Assembly: GCF_035046485.1 (NCBI RefSeq)
Contig: NC_085138.1
Location: 28,917,047 to 28,981,046, forward strand
Reading direction: 5' to 3'
DNA: 64,000 nt
Source: Aedes albopictus
Lineage: Eukaryota; Arthropoda; Insecta; Diptera; Culicidae
This document shows, in pieces, positions 1 through 11,454 of the stretch; the first letter of the stretch is position 1, and every line of letters begins with the position of its first letter. The position numbers were made by a program, and so were the translations under genes. The notes beneath the pieces were generated by a model, which was not told where the DNA came from, made no database searches, and was given only the letters and a program-made list of their open reading frames with translations.

Positions 1-17
1 CTGGTACACTGACGGTA
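1..17. mobile_element. Right end of a TA-flanked DNA element cut by the window edge
   Basis: The first 15 bases match the right terminus of the element at 28704-29337 (CTGGTACACTGACGG) and are followed by the expected TA duplication. Only the very end of this copy is inside the window. Confidence 0.6.
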
Positions 18-369
18 CTCAGATAGCATGTGCACTTCATAGTTCAACTGAGTTTTGGTATGTAAATGTTCGATTTTTATCTTTTGTTGATAAACATAGA
101 CAGAAGACATCAAGTGTTGCAAGTCACCCCGTTTGACGGTATGTAACTTCTAAAAATGTTACAAATCGGCCTTGCATTTTTTCAACAATTTTCGGAACAA
201 AGTACCTATTTCTATTCCCCCATATGATAGTACCCCAGGGTACATGATCATGGGCTGCAAAATCTCAATATTGCCATGCACATGGGACAATTATGCTTCC
301 AGCGGCAGTTTAGTTCTAGATACACACATTGTCCACGCAGAAAAGCTTACTGCTACAAGGGAGTTTCCG

Positions 370-740
370 GAGACCTTTCAGTAAGTTTCAGAGACGTTAC
401 AGGGGCGTTTTTGGGGATTTCGGTGAGTCTCAGGTGCGAGTGGTCCGAGGGAGGTACAGGGGGTATTCAGAGGTATTTCTGGGGATTCCGCAGGCGTTCC
501 CGGGGCTTTAGGAGGATCAAAAAGGTTTTAAGCATTTCAGGAAGTTTCAAAAGATGTTCTGTGTGTTTCAGAGGCGTACAGGGTCGTTTTCGGGTGTTTA
601 GGAGGGCTTAGGTGTGTTACAGAGCGTTCGAGGGGGCTACAGGCATTTCAGGAAGTTTTCAGTGGCACAATGATCGTTTTGGCATTTCAAAGGATTATCA
701 GCGGGTCACAGAGAAGTATTAAGAGATTCCGGAGGTTCTC
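370..740. repeat. Degenerate TTTCAG-rich simple repeat
   Basis: Short diverged units around TTTCAG(A/G)GG(C/G)GTT recur every 10-25 bases. The tract is the opposite orientation of the GAAAC-rich tract at 5990-7140. Open frames across it are by-products of the repeat. Confidence 0.6.
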
Positions 741-1632
741 AGGACCAAGGATGGGAATACTCACTTGCAAAGAGTTACATTCACGTCACTTGGTATTTTG
801 TAAGCTCAGAAGCGTGCATAAAAAAACGATGTATGGATGACTTTTGCCTTGTGGTTTGCTGAATAGAGTAGGAATCATCGCACACGCATACTAATGTCGT
901 GACAGACCTGCGAAAGCAACTCTCCACGAGGTGAGTCTAATTTCCTCCCTAATGACTTCATTTGGCAAACTTTTTGATAAAACCACAAGGCTAAAATCGT
1001 CCACACAGAAAGATCGATGTACACAGAGCAAGGAGTAACTTTCACGCAGCGATCAAAAAGACAAAAGATTTCATGCAAACTTGTGTAACACCGGATCAGC
1101 ACATTTTTTGTGCTGATCCAGTCGTACGCAAATATGAGTGTCTTTTCGCAAGTTACTCATTCGCTGTGTACTTTCGTTTAAGGGTGCATACACCTTTTTT
1201 TATTGCACGCTTCTGAGCTGTGTTCCCATCCTTGCTCAGGACTCAGAGTCGTTACAGGAGGCTTTGAGAAAGCTTGAGAGGCCTACAGTATTTGAAAACA
1301 TTTTGGATTACTGCTCTCAGATGAGCTTCAGGAGGATTTCAGAGGGGTTTTAAAGAGTTTCATACTCAATGTAGTTCTTGGAAACATTGAACTCATCACT
1401 TGCAGTACATAGTTCAGGACTTAGGTTGTCGTCCTACAGTGATTTCTTACCACTCAGTCAGTTTCTGGCGGTATTCATCTGTCATACCTTCTGCTGAGAA
1501 GCGCTGTATATTGAATCGCAATGGTCGCTGAGTTCTAATGTATAAACGAGATATTGATCTGAGCCGATGTTTGATCCTATGAACAAAATAGAATTTATGT
1601 CATTAAAACAGTTGCTCATCTATCCATTGCAG
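741..1632. other. Probable intron sequence of the PAXBP1-like gene; nothing specific seen
   Basis: No exon, element or RNA gene could be supported here. The next coding exon opens at 1633 in phase 1, so an upstream coding exon must exist, presumably left of the window. Confidence 0.4.
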
Positions 1633-2286
1633 ATTCCGCCGAGGATTCCGACCTGGAGACGAAAGAATGGGAAAATCAACAGATTCGCAAGGGAGTTACC
1701 GGCGCCCAGTTGGTATCCGCTCACCAGGAATCGGTCATCTCGCAGTACATGATCCAGGGTTACAGTCAGTCCTATCAGTCCAACGAAGACGATAGTATCC
1801 TATCGACGGGTGCCCTTCTGGAGCAAGCGTACGCCAAAACGTCCGGTCTGACGAAGGCCAGCACCAAGGCTGCTTCTGCCGGGCTCATTGCGCGAGTTGC
1901 TACAGCCGGAAAAGACCAGAAGGCATCCGGTCCCCGAATGCCGCAGGAGATCCTGAAACAGCTGAATGAGAAACTCCAAACCACAAAGGAACTTAATTTC
2001 AAACATATCACCGACATCGAAAGGATCACCCAGGAGGTGAAAGTACTTAAGCTGGATCATCTGCAGAGCGAGCAGAAGGCACCGGTTGCGGCGGCCAAGT
2101 ATCGGTTCTACCAGGAAATCAAGTGCTACGTCAGCGATTTGGTGGAGTGCTTGGACGAAAAACTGCCGCTGATAGTGGGGCTGGAGCAGCGAGCGATCGC
2201 AACGATGGCCAAGTATTCCAGCATGCTCATCGAACGGAGACGGCAGGACGTGAGGGATCAAGCCAAGGAGATGGCCGACGCCAACA
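1633..2286 (+). CDS. PAXBP1: PAXBP1-like exon A (coiled coil)
   Basis: The acceptor is TTGCAG ending at 1632 and the donor is GTAAGT at 2287. Entry phase is 1 (a G from the preceding exon makes the Asp codon) and exit phase is 1. It encodes 217 full codons rich in Glu, Gln and Lys, consistent with the coiled coil before the GCFC domain. The minus-strand open frames at 1775-2318 are shadows. Confidence 0.85.
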
Positions 2287-5158
2287 GTAAGTATTGGTTT
2301 TTCGTTTATGTGTGTCATTTGAATATAATCAATTTTTTACCTATCTGAATATCTGAATCGGATAGTTACTGCGGTTGTTGTTATGGAGTGCCACAGGCGT
2401 GTACAGAACAGATTTGGAGCTTCTCGAAACTAGAAGGACCCATTATACACGTGATTCTCATTGTAACACGTTCTAAAATCTTCAAGAATTTCAAACACAT
2501 TTGCTATGCCTGCATCTGTCTCTATCCGTAATCATTACATACTTCGTTTTGGTCAAGTTCATGGGCAAGCCATTCCTTGCGTATCCCTCTTTAGAGGAGC
2601 AAAAACTTCCTTCACTGTCAGTTGAACAGTAATCTTCCTGCTTAAAACGGGCCTGTCTATAATCTATGTAGACTCTAGAAGGGATTGGTTCTGGCCGGAG
2701 TCTACGGTCCATACAAATTTAGAACATTTTGTATGTCAAAAGTCGAGGGAAGACGGGGAGGTGGGTCTGACATTGACTAAATTGTGTCTACGTAGGTTAT
2801 AGACAGCGCCAAACCATCCAAGGTCACAGATGAAGCAGACACTTCGTCTGTGATCCCCACACTTGATCATGATCCATCTAGCGATGCACGTATTAGCATA
2901 ATAATAGTTATTTATGTAACGAGTTGCAAAAAGTTGATTTTTTCAGTACGAGTCGTACATTTTTGGATAAATACGAAGAGTGCTGAAAAAATCGAGTTTT
3001 GCAACGAGTTCCATAAAAAATTTTATGCAATGTTTTTTTTTTATAATGCATTATGAACATTATGCAACTATTTTTCATTATGCAACTCATTTCAGTTGCA
3101 TAATGAACCAGTTCGGAAAAAATGGCCATTATGATACCAAAATGAGTTATATAAAATGTAAATTATGATACTGAATTGCATAAAATAAGTTTATGCAATT
3201 CAGTATCATAATTTACATTTTATTTAACTCATTTTGGTATCATAATGGCCAATTTTTCCGAACTGGCTCATTATGCAACTGAAATGAGTTGCATAATGAA
3301 AAATAGTTGAATAATTTTCATAATGCAACTCATTTGAGTTGCATTATGAACATTATGCAACTAAAATGGGTTGCATTATGAAAAAATCATTGCATAAAAT
3401 TTTGTATGGAACTCGTTGCAAAACTCGATTTTTTCAGCACTCTTCGTATTTATCCAACTCGGCAAGCCTCGTTGGATAAATGTACGACTCGTGCTGAAAA
3501 AATCAACTTTTTGCAACTCGTTACATAAATAACTATTTTACGGAAAACCAGGTTCTGACACCAGTTAAAGCTCATATCTTGTCACTGCATCGTATGCTAA
3601 TTTCACACAATTAACAAATGATGACTCCGCAAGTTCTTCTTTTTCATCTTCTTTTACTGGGCTCTACGTTCCCACTGGAACTTGGAGGGCTCATTTTGCC
3701 TGCCCTTGCATGTCTACCTATGTATATTGATTATCAAGCAACTTATACAAAATGTCAAGAAATCGAGAAAATATCCCGACCGGAACGAAAAAAGAACTCG
3801 AATTTGCATTCCAAATCCTTATCCACTAGACTAAGTAGTGACCACCCTGGGACAGTAATAACCATCTCTTCTGTTCTTCACTCTGTATGAGCTTCGTGTC
3901 ATTCAGATGTTCGTCCTAATGCTGTTTCCATCTTTCAATGACATTAAAACTACTATAAACATAAAAAAGCATTTAACCCCACCCCTAACGAGCACAGAGT
4001 AAAAGTTGCTTTTTTCTATTCTGCAGAGGGCATCAGACGACAGCACGACGATCCGGATCGCATTCGACGTGCCGCAGAACGAGAAGGTCGACGGACGCGT
4101 CGCCGAAGGGATCGCGAGAAGAACGAAACGGCCGATTCCCACCTCGATGGAATGTCCAGCGATGATGAGGTGGCCGACATTGAAGTTTCGCAGTACCAAG
4201 CGTCGCTCAAGGAGATCGCCCTGGAAGCGAAGCAGATATTCGTCGATGCAGGCGAAGAGTATTGCGAAGTTGGCGAGATTCTGGACAGGTTCCAGAACTG
4301 GCGCTCGGCCGAGCTGGATTCTTACAAAGATGCCTACGTCAGTTTATGTCTGCCGAAGGTGTTTGGGCCACTGATCCGATTGAAGTACGTCGCGTGGAAT
4401 CCGGTTAGCGGGGAAGACGCAATCGACTTTGAACGGGAAGCATGGTATCGAAGTTGTTGCCTCTACGGTCGGCAACCCGGCGAGACGGAAGCTAGCTTAG
4501 CTGAAGACCCTGATGTGCGCTTAATACCCACGCTCATCGAGAAAATCGTACTTCCAAAGTTGACCGTACTGATAGAACAGGTTTGGGATCCACTGTCGAC
4601 GACCGAAACACTGAAACTAGTGCGACTGATCAATCGGCTCAGCCGAGATTATCCATCACTACGGCGAACCTGCAAACAGCTGAGATTACTTTTCCAAGCC
4701 ATTCTGGACAAACTAAAGCTGGCGATCGATAACGACGTATTCATTCCAGTGTTTCCCAAACAGTAAGTTACGATGATGACCACGTATATTTTGTGCAGAT
4801 TTTCACCATACTGTTTTATTCGAAATCATTTCAGACTGCAGGAAGCCAAATCGTCCTTCTTCCAGCGGCAGTTTTGCAGCGGACTGAAACTACTGCGGAA
4901 CATCACCTGTTGGCAGGGCGTCATTGCCGATGGTCCCCTGACAGAGCTGGCGATCGGTTCGCTGCTGAATCGGTACCTCCTGAATGGGATGCGCGTTTGC
5001 ACGCCGACCGATGCCATCAACAAGGCCTCGATGATTGTGTACACTTTGCCGCGGGTTTGGCTGACGGCCGGATCGTCCGTCGTGCAGAGTATGACCCAGT
5101 TCATTGCCATGCTGCAGCACGTCAACAGCCAGCTGGATCCAGCCATCGGGAATCATGG
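1633..5158 (+). CDS. PAXBP1: PAXBP1/GCFC-family nuclear protein, partial (3 exons visible)
   Basis: Exons 1633-2286, 4027-4762 and 4835-5158 join in frame (phase 1, phase 1, then phase 2) and give about 570 residues. The first exon has an acidic stretch followed by WENQQIRKGV, typical of the end of the acidic N-terminal region of PAXBP1/GC-rich sequence DNA-binding factors, then a coiled coil with a TGALLEQAY motif. The second exon opens with a strongly basic Arg/Lys stretch followed by MSSDDE and continues into the GCFC helical domain (LPKVFGPLIRLKYVAWNP, then WYRSCCLYG). The third exon continues that domain. In other animals the family links transcription factors to chromatin modifiers and takes part in splicing; it acts in the nucleus. 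The N-terminal part lies upstream of the window, and the 3' end is ambiguous because TAA at 5160 overlaps a consensus donor. Confidence 0.88.
2287..4026 (+). other. Intron of the PAXBP1-like gene with a palindromic MITE
   Basis: The intron runs from GTAAGT to TATTCTGCAG. It contains a large palindromic element at about 2899-3536. The rest (2290-2890, 3540-4020) has no recognisable gene. Confidence 0.8.
2899..3536. mobile_element. Palindromic MITE / foldback element
   Basis: The sequence from about 2899 (TTATTTATGTAACGAGTTGC) reappears reverse-complemented at about 3536, giving arms of roughly 300 bases. The centre is full of short inverted ATGCAACT/AGTTGCAT units. A related fragment lies at about 30385-30530 and shares the AACTCGGCAAGCCTCGTTG segment, which shows that this is a repeat family. 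Confidence 0.75.
4027..4762 (+). CDS. PAXBP1: PAXBP1-like exon B (basic linker and GCFC domain)
   Basis: The acceptor ends at 4026 and the donor GTAAGT starts at 4763. The exon enters in phase 1 and leaves in phase 2. It begins with a basic Arg-rich stretch, then SSDDE, then GCFC helices. Other open frames over 3903-4374 are shadows of this exon. Confidence 0.85.
4835..5158 (+). CDS. PAXBP1: PAXBP1-like exon C
   Basis: The acceptor is ATTTCAG ending at 4834, after a 72-base intron. The joined reading is PKQLQEAKSSFFQRQF, continuing the GCFC domain. The exon either ends at a GTAAGT donor at 5159 (phase 2) or terminates at TAA 5160-5162. I favour the donor because it matches the consensus, but I see no convincing next exon before 15.5 kb. 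Confidence 0.8.
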
Positions 5159-5326
5159 GTAAGTGAGAACGGGGCGCATTCAGTGTGTACTTGGGAATAC
5201 TCGAAAGAAGTTGCGTCAATTACGGCAGTTTATCCGTATGAAGAATAATGAGAATGTTTACAAATCCAAGGCTTTTGCAGTCTCTCCGTATGGTCCAATA
5301 ACAACCAGTACCTACAGTACAGTATA

Positions 5327-5434
5327 GGGCACTGCATTGTTTTGATTTTGTATGGGATTTTGACGTTTCGTGGCCTTGTTGTTTACAAAATATCTGTATG
5401 AGTGAAAGAGAAGGAGAGAATTTCATGCAGTGCC
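5327..5434. mobile_element. ~110-bp palindromic MITE, copy 1
   Basis: It is flanked by TA and has termini GGGCACTGCA and TGCAGTGCC. The sequence is shared with 32812-32920 and 35799-35907. Confidence 0.8.
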
Positions 5435-5989
5435 TACTCAGGGGACTGTTATGGTCTTCTTGTTTTCTCACCCCGCATTAAAATTATGCTGCTGTGTTGA
5501 AAGATAGGTTGTCAGCTTGAGCCCTACGCTTGAGCCGCTGTTACGAAAACATTGCATTGGTGGGATAGGGATGCCAATTCCTTGTGCCTACTAGGTAGGC
5601 TCTAGGTACCTGATTATCTTCATCACTAATAGTAACAAACGTTAAACTTATATTCCTTCACATCCCCGGTAACCGTAAGGACGTAGCCGGTGTCGTTATT
5701 ATCTATTTTTAGCTTGAAATTCATGAAAGTGCACATTGACGACGACAAGCTAATCTCAAGCACCTGTTTGTTCTAGTCAATCATGTAGGAGTAGCAACTA
5801 CGAATTGTGTCGTCATCTATGCTCTAGACTGGATGAACATGGTCAATGTTTTGGAACAAAGGCCTTTCGGTCTCTTTTTTTGCGGTCAGAAGAACAGTGC
5901 AAAATCTGCACGCAATTGATTGCGTCTCCGTGCTCCGCATTGCGATTGAAATTTATAGGGAAATCATACTTTTTGAAACGCATTGAAAC
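5435..5989. other. Intergenic, includes a short SINE-tail-like piece
   Basis: At about 5660-5695 a segment resembles the tail of the large SINE at 44560-44600 (TAAGGAC.T.GCCGG.G.CGTTATT). Nothing else is recognisable. Confidence 0.4.
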
Positions 5990-7140
5990 TCATCAGAAAC
6001 TTCTTGATGATTTCTTTGAAAGCCCCCTGAAACCCATTGAAATCCTCCGAAGCCCCATGGAATCACGTGAAACGCCTTGGAACACCTCGAAACTCCCTGC
6101 AAGGCCTTGAAACCCTTGAAACACCCGAAAATCTTTCCGAAACGACCTGGAATGCCTTAAACCTCTGTTGAAACATCGCTGAGACTCCGTATAAAGCATC
6201 CAAAGATCCACGGAAATTGTTCCAAAATGCCCTTGGGGTTTCACATCCTTATACGTATTGAAACCCCTTGAAAGCCCTCAGAAATCTCCCTGTAACTCCC
6301 GTGAAAGTCCCATCAAATCTACACAAATACCTTCGAAACCCCATGAAACGCCTTGAAACCCTGACTAGAAATCCCCTTGAAAGCCCGTTAAACTTCCGGA
6401 AACCACTCCGATATGGGAGTTCAGGAGTTGAATATGACAGCTTCCATCATCCGAAACCTCTGAAATGCCATCAAACGCCTTGTACGCCCCCAATATAATT
6501 TAACGTCCTAGAAAGATCCAACACACCCCCCCCCCCTCCACAAACCCCTGAAGTCCCGGAAGACACTCCCGAAACTCCTGCAATCTCATGAGATCTCCTC
6601 AAACGCCCTGAGACTCCCACAAGCCTCTACTAAACCCATTGGAAACGTCTGGGGCGCCTTGATGCCCTTCTGAAACGCCCTTGCAATTTACTTGAAAGGC
6701 CCTTGAAAACCCTTTAATCTCCCTTTAAACGCCTTGTAACCCCCCTGAAACTCTCTTGAAAGCCTGCTAAAACTCACGGAAACCACCCATAAACTCCCCT
6801 AAAACGCCTGAAAACCCCTTAAAATCTCCTCGTGACTCTCTTTAAAACCTTAAAAATTTCCCTGAAGCACTTTGAAAGCTATTCGATTCACTATGTAACT
6901 TTAAATGCCCTTTTAAGATCCACACTAACTCCTGGTAAACCTCTGACACGCTTTGAACTCCCTCGACAGTCTCCTGAAACCTCCAGAGTTCCACAAGCAA
7001 AATCTCCTGAAACACTATGAAACCTCTTCAAAATCTCCTTAAGCTCCCTTGAAAGCCACCTATGTCCCCTATAAAACCCTGAAAGCCCCTCTGAAACCTC
7101 TTGAAACGCCTTGGAACCCCTCTGAAACTCCCATTTATCT
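5990..7140. repeat. Degenerate CCTTGAAAC(G/C)CC tract
   Basis: More than a kilobase of diverged 10-14-base units of the type CCTTGAAACGCC/CCCCTGAAACTCC. Open frames here have Pro/Thr/Leu-rich low-complexity products and are not taken as genes. Confidence 0.75.
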
Positions 7141-7399
7141 TGAAACCGGAATCTGACAAATTAGCAACACGCGCACCAATTAGCGAGAATCATTAGGATG
7201 AGCCAACTTTTAAATGCGTTCAACATTTGAGTTCTAGATTTCCATTCCGTAACTTTGCTGTCGTCGAACACGTTTGTTATGCTCGGTTTGATCGCCGGGT
7301 TAAAAATGGATTTTAAGGGATTTCTACTAACTACAAGTTTTTCTGTATGTTTATGACATGCCAGCAAATTTGGTAAATGCCAGTAAAGGGCCAACATAT
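7141..7399. other. Unassigned spacer
   Basis: Unique-looking sequence between two repeat tracts. No gene or terminal repeat was identified. Confidence 0.3.
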
Positions 7400-8540
7400 A
7401 TCAGTGTCTCCTGAAATTTCTCTAGAAATTCTTCCAAGAATGTCTGCTAGAATTTCTCCAGTATTTCTGCGTGCGATCTAGAATTCCTTCTGGGAGTTCT
7501 GTTGAAGTTTTTCTAGAACATGCTCTTGTCCTTCCTTCAGAGATTTCTTTAAGGATTTCTGTTGAAATTCCTTTCAAAATGCATCCAGAAATTACAGCAA
7601 GGATTTCTTCAGGAATTCCTACTAGAATTTTTCTAGAATTCTTGCTGATATTTCTCCAATCATTACTCTCAACTCTGCAAGATTCCCTGCTGGTATTGCA
7701 TGAAACCTAGAAAAGAAATCTCTGGAAAAATCTGGAAGAGTTTTCACCGGTAATATCTGGAACAATCTCCTCTTATCTACTAGAAGATCATCAGGAGTAT
7801 TGCAATTAGGAACATTAGGAGGAGTTCCTAAATGAATCTCTGGATAAGTAACAGGATTTGTTAAAGAAATCCTATCAAGAATACCTGCACAGGAATCCAA
7901 ATCAGAATTTATACAGACATTCCCCGAGGAATTCCTGCACGAATTCTCGGAAGAATCTCTGAAGACATTTATAGGAAGATTTTCTAGAGGAATTTTTGGA
8001 CAACCGCTGGAGTAACTTCAAGTAACTTCCTACAGGAATACCAGGACGAATTCCTGGAGTTCTTCAGGCAATCCTAGTATCTTAGGAATTTTCAAAACAT
8101 CCCTTCAGGCATTCCAGGAGAAATGCATGCAGAAACTGCTGAATCCTCTTGGAATTAAACCAGAAATGCTTCTTGTACCGACTTTTCGAACCCTCTAAGC
8201 AGAATACCCTCTTCGAATGAGTATAATCAGTAACACTCACTCGAACAGAAATGCTTGATTGTATTCCTCTAGAAATTGCTGCTGGGTTTGCTCAAGAGTT
8301 TTCTCCAAGGATGCCTTGCCTATAAAAAAGATTCATTAAGGAGTTTTTCATGGAATACCTGTAGAAGTTCTTTTTAGAATTCCTTCAGGAATCCCCTCCT
8401 AACATGTCTTCAGGAATTCTTGCTAGGATTTCTCCAACATTTTCAGATGTATTTTTTCCAATAGTTGCATGTGGAAGTCTTCCAAGAATTCCTGGATGAT
8501 GCACAACAAGACTTCCTGGTTATTTCCACCAGAATAGATC
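7400..8540. repeat. Degenerate GGAATTCCT-type tract
   Basis: Diverged units such as AGGAATTCCT, TTCTAGAATT and CCTCCAGG at about 10-18-base spacing. The same style recurs at 11.1, 13.9, 17.0, 19.0, 45.2, 46.1-48.6 and 61.8 kb. Confidence 0.75.
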
Positions 8541-9954
8541 CGCGATGAATATGGCTCTCAGTATATTTTTTTCTGAAAGTTCTTCACATATATCAAACAT
8601 ATTGAAGACATTAATTCGATCCAACAAAATGTTTTCGAGTTGCAAGACATTATGCAGCAGAAAATACGCCCTTCTCAACAGTTGGGTGAGAATAAATGGT
8701 TATGTGTTGATGCAAAAAGTAATGTTTCATGAAAGCTACCCAGGTAATTACTACGCATTTGAATAAGCCGTATTCAAAGTTTAAGCATTTGAACTGCTTG
8801 CTGCCCTACATAAGCAGTTCGAATGCATAGCTGCTTTGAATCAGCATAAACTGTGCTATTCAAAAGCTTTCGGCTGTTCATTAGCATTTCAACTGCTTGA
8901 GGTGTTTTTGCTTGGAAGCAATCATAATGCTGTTCAACTGCTCTTCAAATGCTAAAAGCAAAGAGTATGAATAATAGTTGGAATTCTTACCTTGGTATTT
9001 AGATACGTTGGTATGGAGGATGCGGGATCGTAAATCTATTTTTGTCTTGTTTTGCTCGACGAGGCGTTACGCTTCTTTGACATTTTGATACGACGTTCCC
9101 GAAGGTGTTGCACTGAGACAGTCCGTTATTTTGCTAAAACCTGCATTTGGGCAGTATTATAGACAAACAGACGTCTCATTCTACTCACTTCACATCGTTT
9201 CCCTTTTTAACGGATAATTCAAATATTCTTTAGTTCGCTAATCGCTCGCTCATAGTGGTTTCTGCTTTAAGTGGTGTTGCGTGTACGTACACGTTGCATT
9301 ACACGAACACTACCTGAGTTACTGGTTGAAAATAGTAAACAAAAATCAGCTGATCCTGGCAAAATCAAATGGGCATATTTTCAATCAGTAGATTTGCATT
9401 AGTGTTCGTGACGCCGCGCTGCGAAACCACTATGGCGCTCGCATTGTTTTTGCTCCTGTTTGACGTTTGTTCACTACCACCACCTACTTAGTAGGTTAAT
9501 TCAATGGGAATTAAACGAAACAACTGGCTTTAGATTTTCAGTGCATATTTTTCAACTTCCGTGGAATTATGCACGGAAAAACAAATGGAACCGAAAATTT
9601 CATTGTTTAACATTTAGTTCAATTGTTTAACATTTAGTCAGAGAAAAGAGGAACTTCCTGATTATAGAATGATAAGATCTTCTAGCATTTTTGATCGAAC
9701 CTGGATTTTTCTTATATAAAATTTCTAATAGTATATTTGATGTCATAGAATACACTGCAGTCCATAATTGGTTGGATTTCCATTGAAAATTACCAACTTG
9801 ATGAATTAGGCACAAATTTGTCAAGGAACTAATTTTTTTTTGTTCTGTGTTATCATTGTTTAACTTATTGTTTGTAAAATTTCTGCGCTGGGTAGGTTCA
9901 TTTCAGAAAACATCATCTCACGAAATTAGAGCTGAAGCTACTTACATATAAACT
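8541..9954. other. Intergenic with MITE-like inverted repeats
   Basis: About 8745-8960 carries repeated GCATTTGAACTGCTT units in both orientations. About 9240-9450 is loosely palindromic: ATAGTGGTTTC and CGAACACTA reappear inverted as GAAACCACTAT and TAGTGTTCG. No coding exon is supported. Confidence 0.4.
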
Positions 9955-10207
9955 CTGGAGCTCGATTTGAATAGGTCGTATATGCTTTTGTCGATATAAA
10001 ATTTTATCAGTTTATTTTAGTCATTGTAGCAATATGGCAGATAATTTGCAAACTTTTAGTGATGGAACAGAAAGCCTGTTTTGTGAGGATTCTGCTGTAT
10101 GTATAAACTTTGCTCAATTTCAACGGTTTTCGCTATAATAACCGAATCCAACTGATCGAATTTTTAATCGACAAAAGCACATACGACCTATTCAAATCGA
10201 GCTCCAG
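9955..10207. mobile_element. ~250-bp MITE with ~40-bp inverted termini
   Basis: CTGGAGCTCGATTTGAATAG at the left end reappears inverted at the right end. The inverted match extends about 40 bases through an ATCGACAAAAGC segment. AACT on both sides is a possible 4-bp duplication. Confidence 0.8.
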
Positions 10208-11089
10208 AACTAACTAATGATACTAACTCACTTTTTTCTCATTTTAGGGAATTGATCGAAAAACTACAAAAGATATTAGCTAGTTTGCACGTAGCTTCTT
10301 AAAATCACATCAGCGCTATCTCACCATGGACCCATGGAAGCCCCTATCGTTGGAAATAGTCTACCACTAGCTTAGGAATTAAATTTAGGTGAATGAATGT
10401 GTAAATTCAATCTGAAGACATAGCTTTTACACTCAAAAAAAAAACAACCCGAACTAAGGTTTTTTGCAACTGTTAAGATTACGTTCATGGTACTTGATAT
10501 TTAACATTAGGAAAACACACAGTGTTGCATAAGGTCGGGGACCGCCGGCGACGAAGCAGAGTGAAGTTCTGTTGCACTATGCAACCCTTCGATTGCGGCC
10601 GATGCGCGCGAGGAAACCAACGAAGTTGTGGACTAGTTCAGGTAAGTTGATGTTTGTACTTTTAGCTATACATACGTGGGAGACAGTGGCGTTTTTCTCA
10701 AATCTTCCCGCTATCGGTTGCTTCGAAGGGCGATTGCATAGTGAAACGGTTATAACTCTGGTATTGATTGGCTTACCCTGAAGATAAGATATCGTTTTTT
10801 TTTAATAGTATGTTTAACGTTTCAACAAACCCAGAATCAATAAGATGCAATCACACATAGTTTGAAACTCAGTAACCAATTCTGTAACATTCTGGAACAA
10901 AACGTTTGATAATCGTAGCTCAAGTTCAATAGTTTTCTAAAAATATATTCAATGATGCATTAATTAACAGAGTGACGAATCATTTAGGAAAGAAATTCCG
11001 CAGATAATAACCCTCTATTTATCGTGATTGCTCAAGGGCACCGCAGAATTTCGCCGGATCAAAGACTAGAACGATCCCTGAATAGTTCT
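10208..11089. other. Intergenic, no gene supported
   Basis: AT-rich unique-looking sequence. A TTTTAG|G acceptor-like site at about 10250 is followed by a short open frame ending at about 10300, discussed as a finding only. Confidence 0.3.
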
Positions 11090-11454
11090 GTTGAAGAGTC
11101 GCGGCTGGAAATCGTGGATAAAACCAGGGAGGAATCCCAAAGAACATCCTTGAAGAAATCTTGGGAAGAACATCTGCAAGACTTGTGGTAAGAATTTAGT
11201 AGAAAATTCTTGAAGGAAACCCACAAGTGATCCCGGAGAAAATTCCTAAAGGAATCCCAGGTGAAATACCTGACGGAATCTTAGGAGAAATTGGATGAGA
11301 AATCCCTACGGGTAATGCAAACAGAATTCCGGGAGGAGTTCAGAAAAAAAACCTGAAAGAATTTGAAGTGGAATCTCTGGAGATCCTGAAAGAATCTTGG
11401 ATGGAATCTGGAAACAAATGCTTGAGATAATCTCGGGGAAATCCCGAATGGAAT
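11090..11454. repeat. Degenerate GGAATCCC-type tract
   Basis: Repeated AGGAATCCC/GGAGAAATTCC units, same style as 7400-8540. Confidence 0.7.

Noticed and set aside
4773..5248. Alternative-frame proteins over the PAXBP1-like exon C (plus and minus)
   Set aside because: Shadows of the coding frame that joins in phase with exon B.
5805..7020. Pro/Thr/Leu-rich frames in the GAAACCCC tract
   Set aside because: Simple-repeat artefacts.
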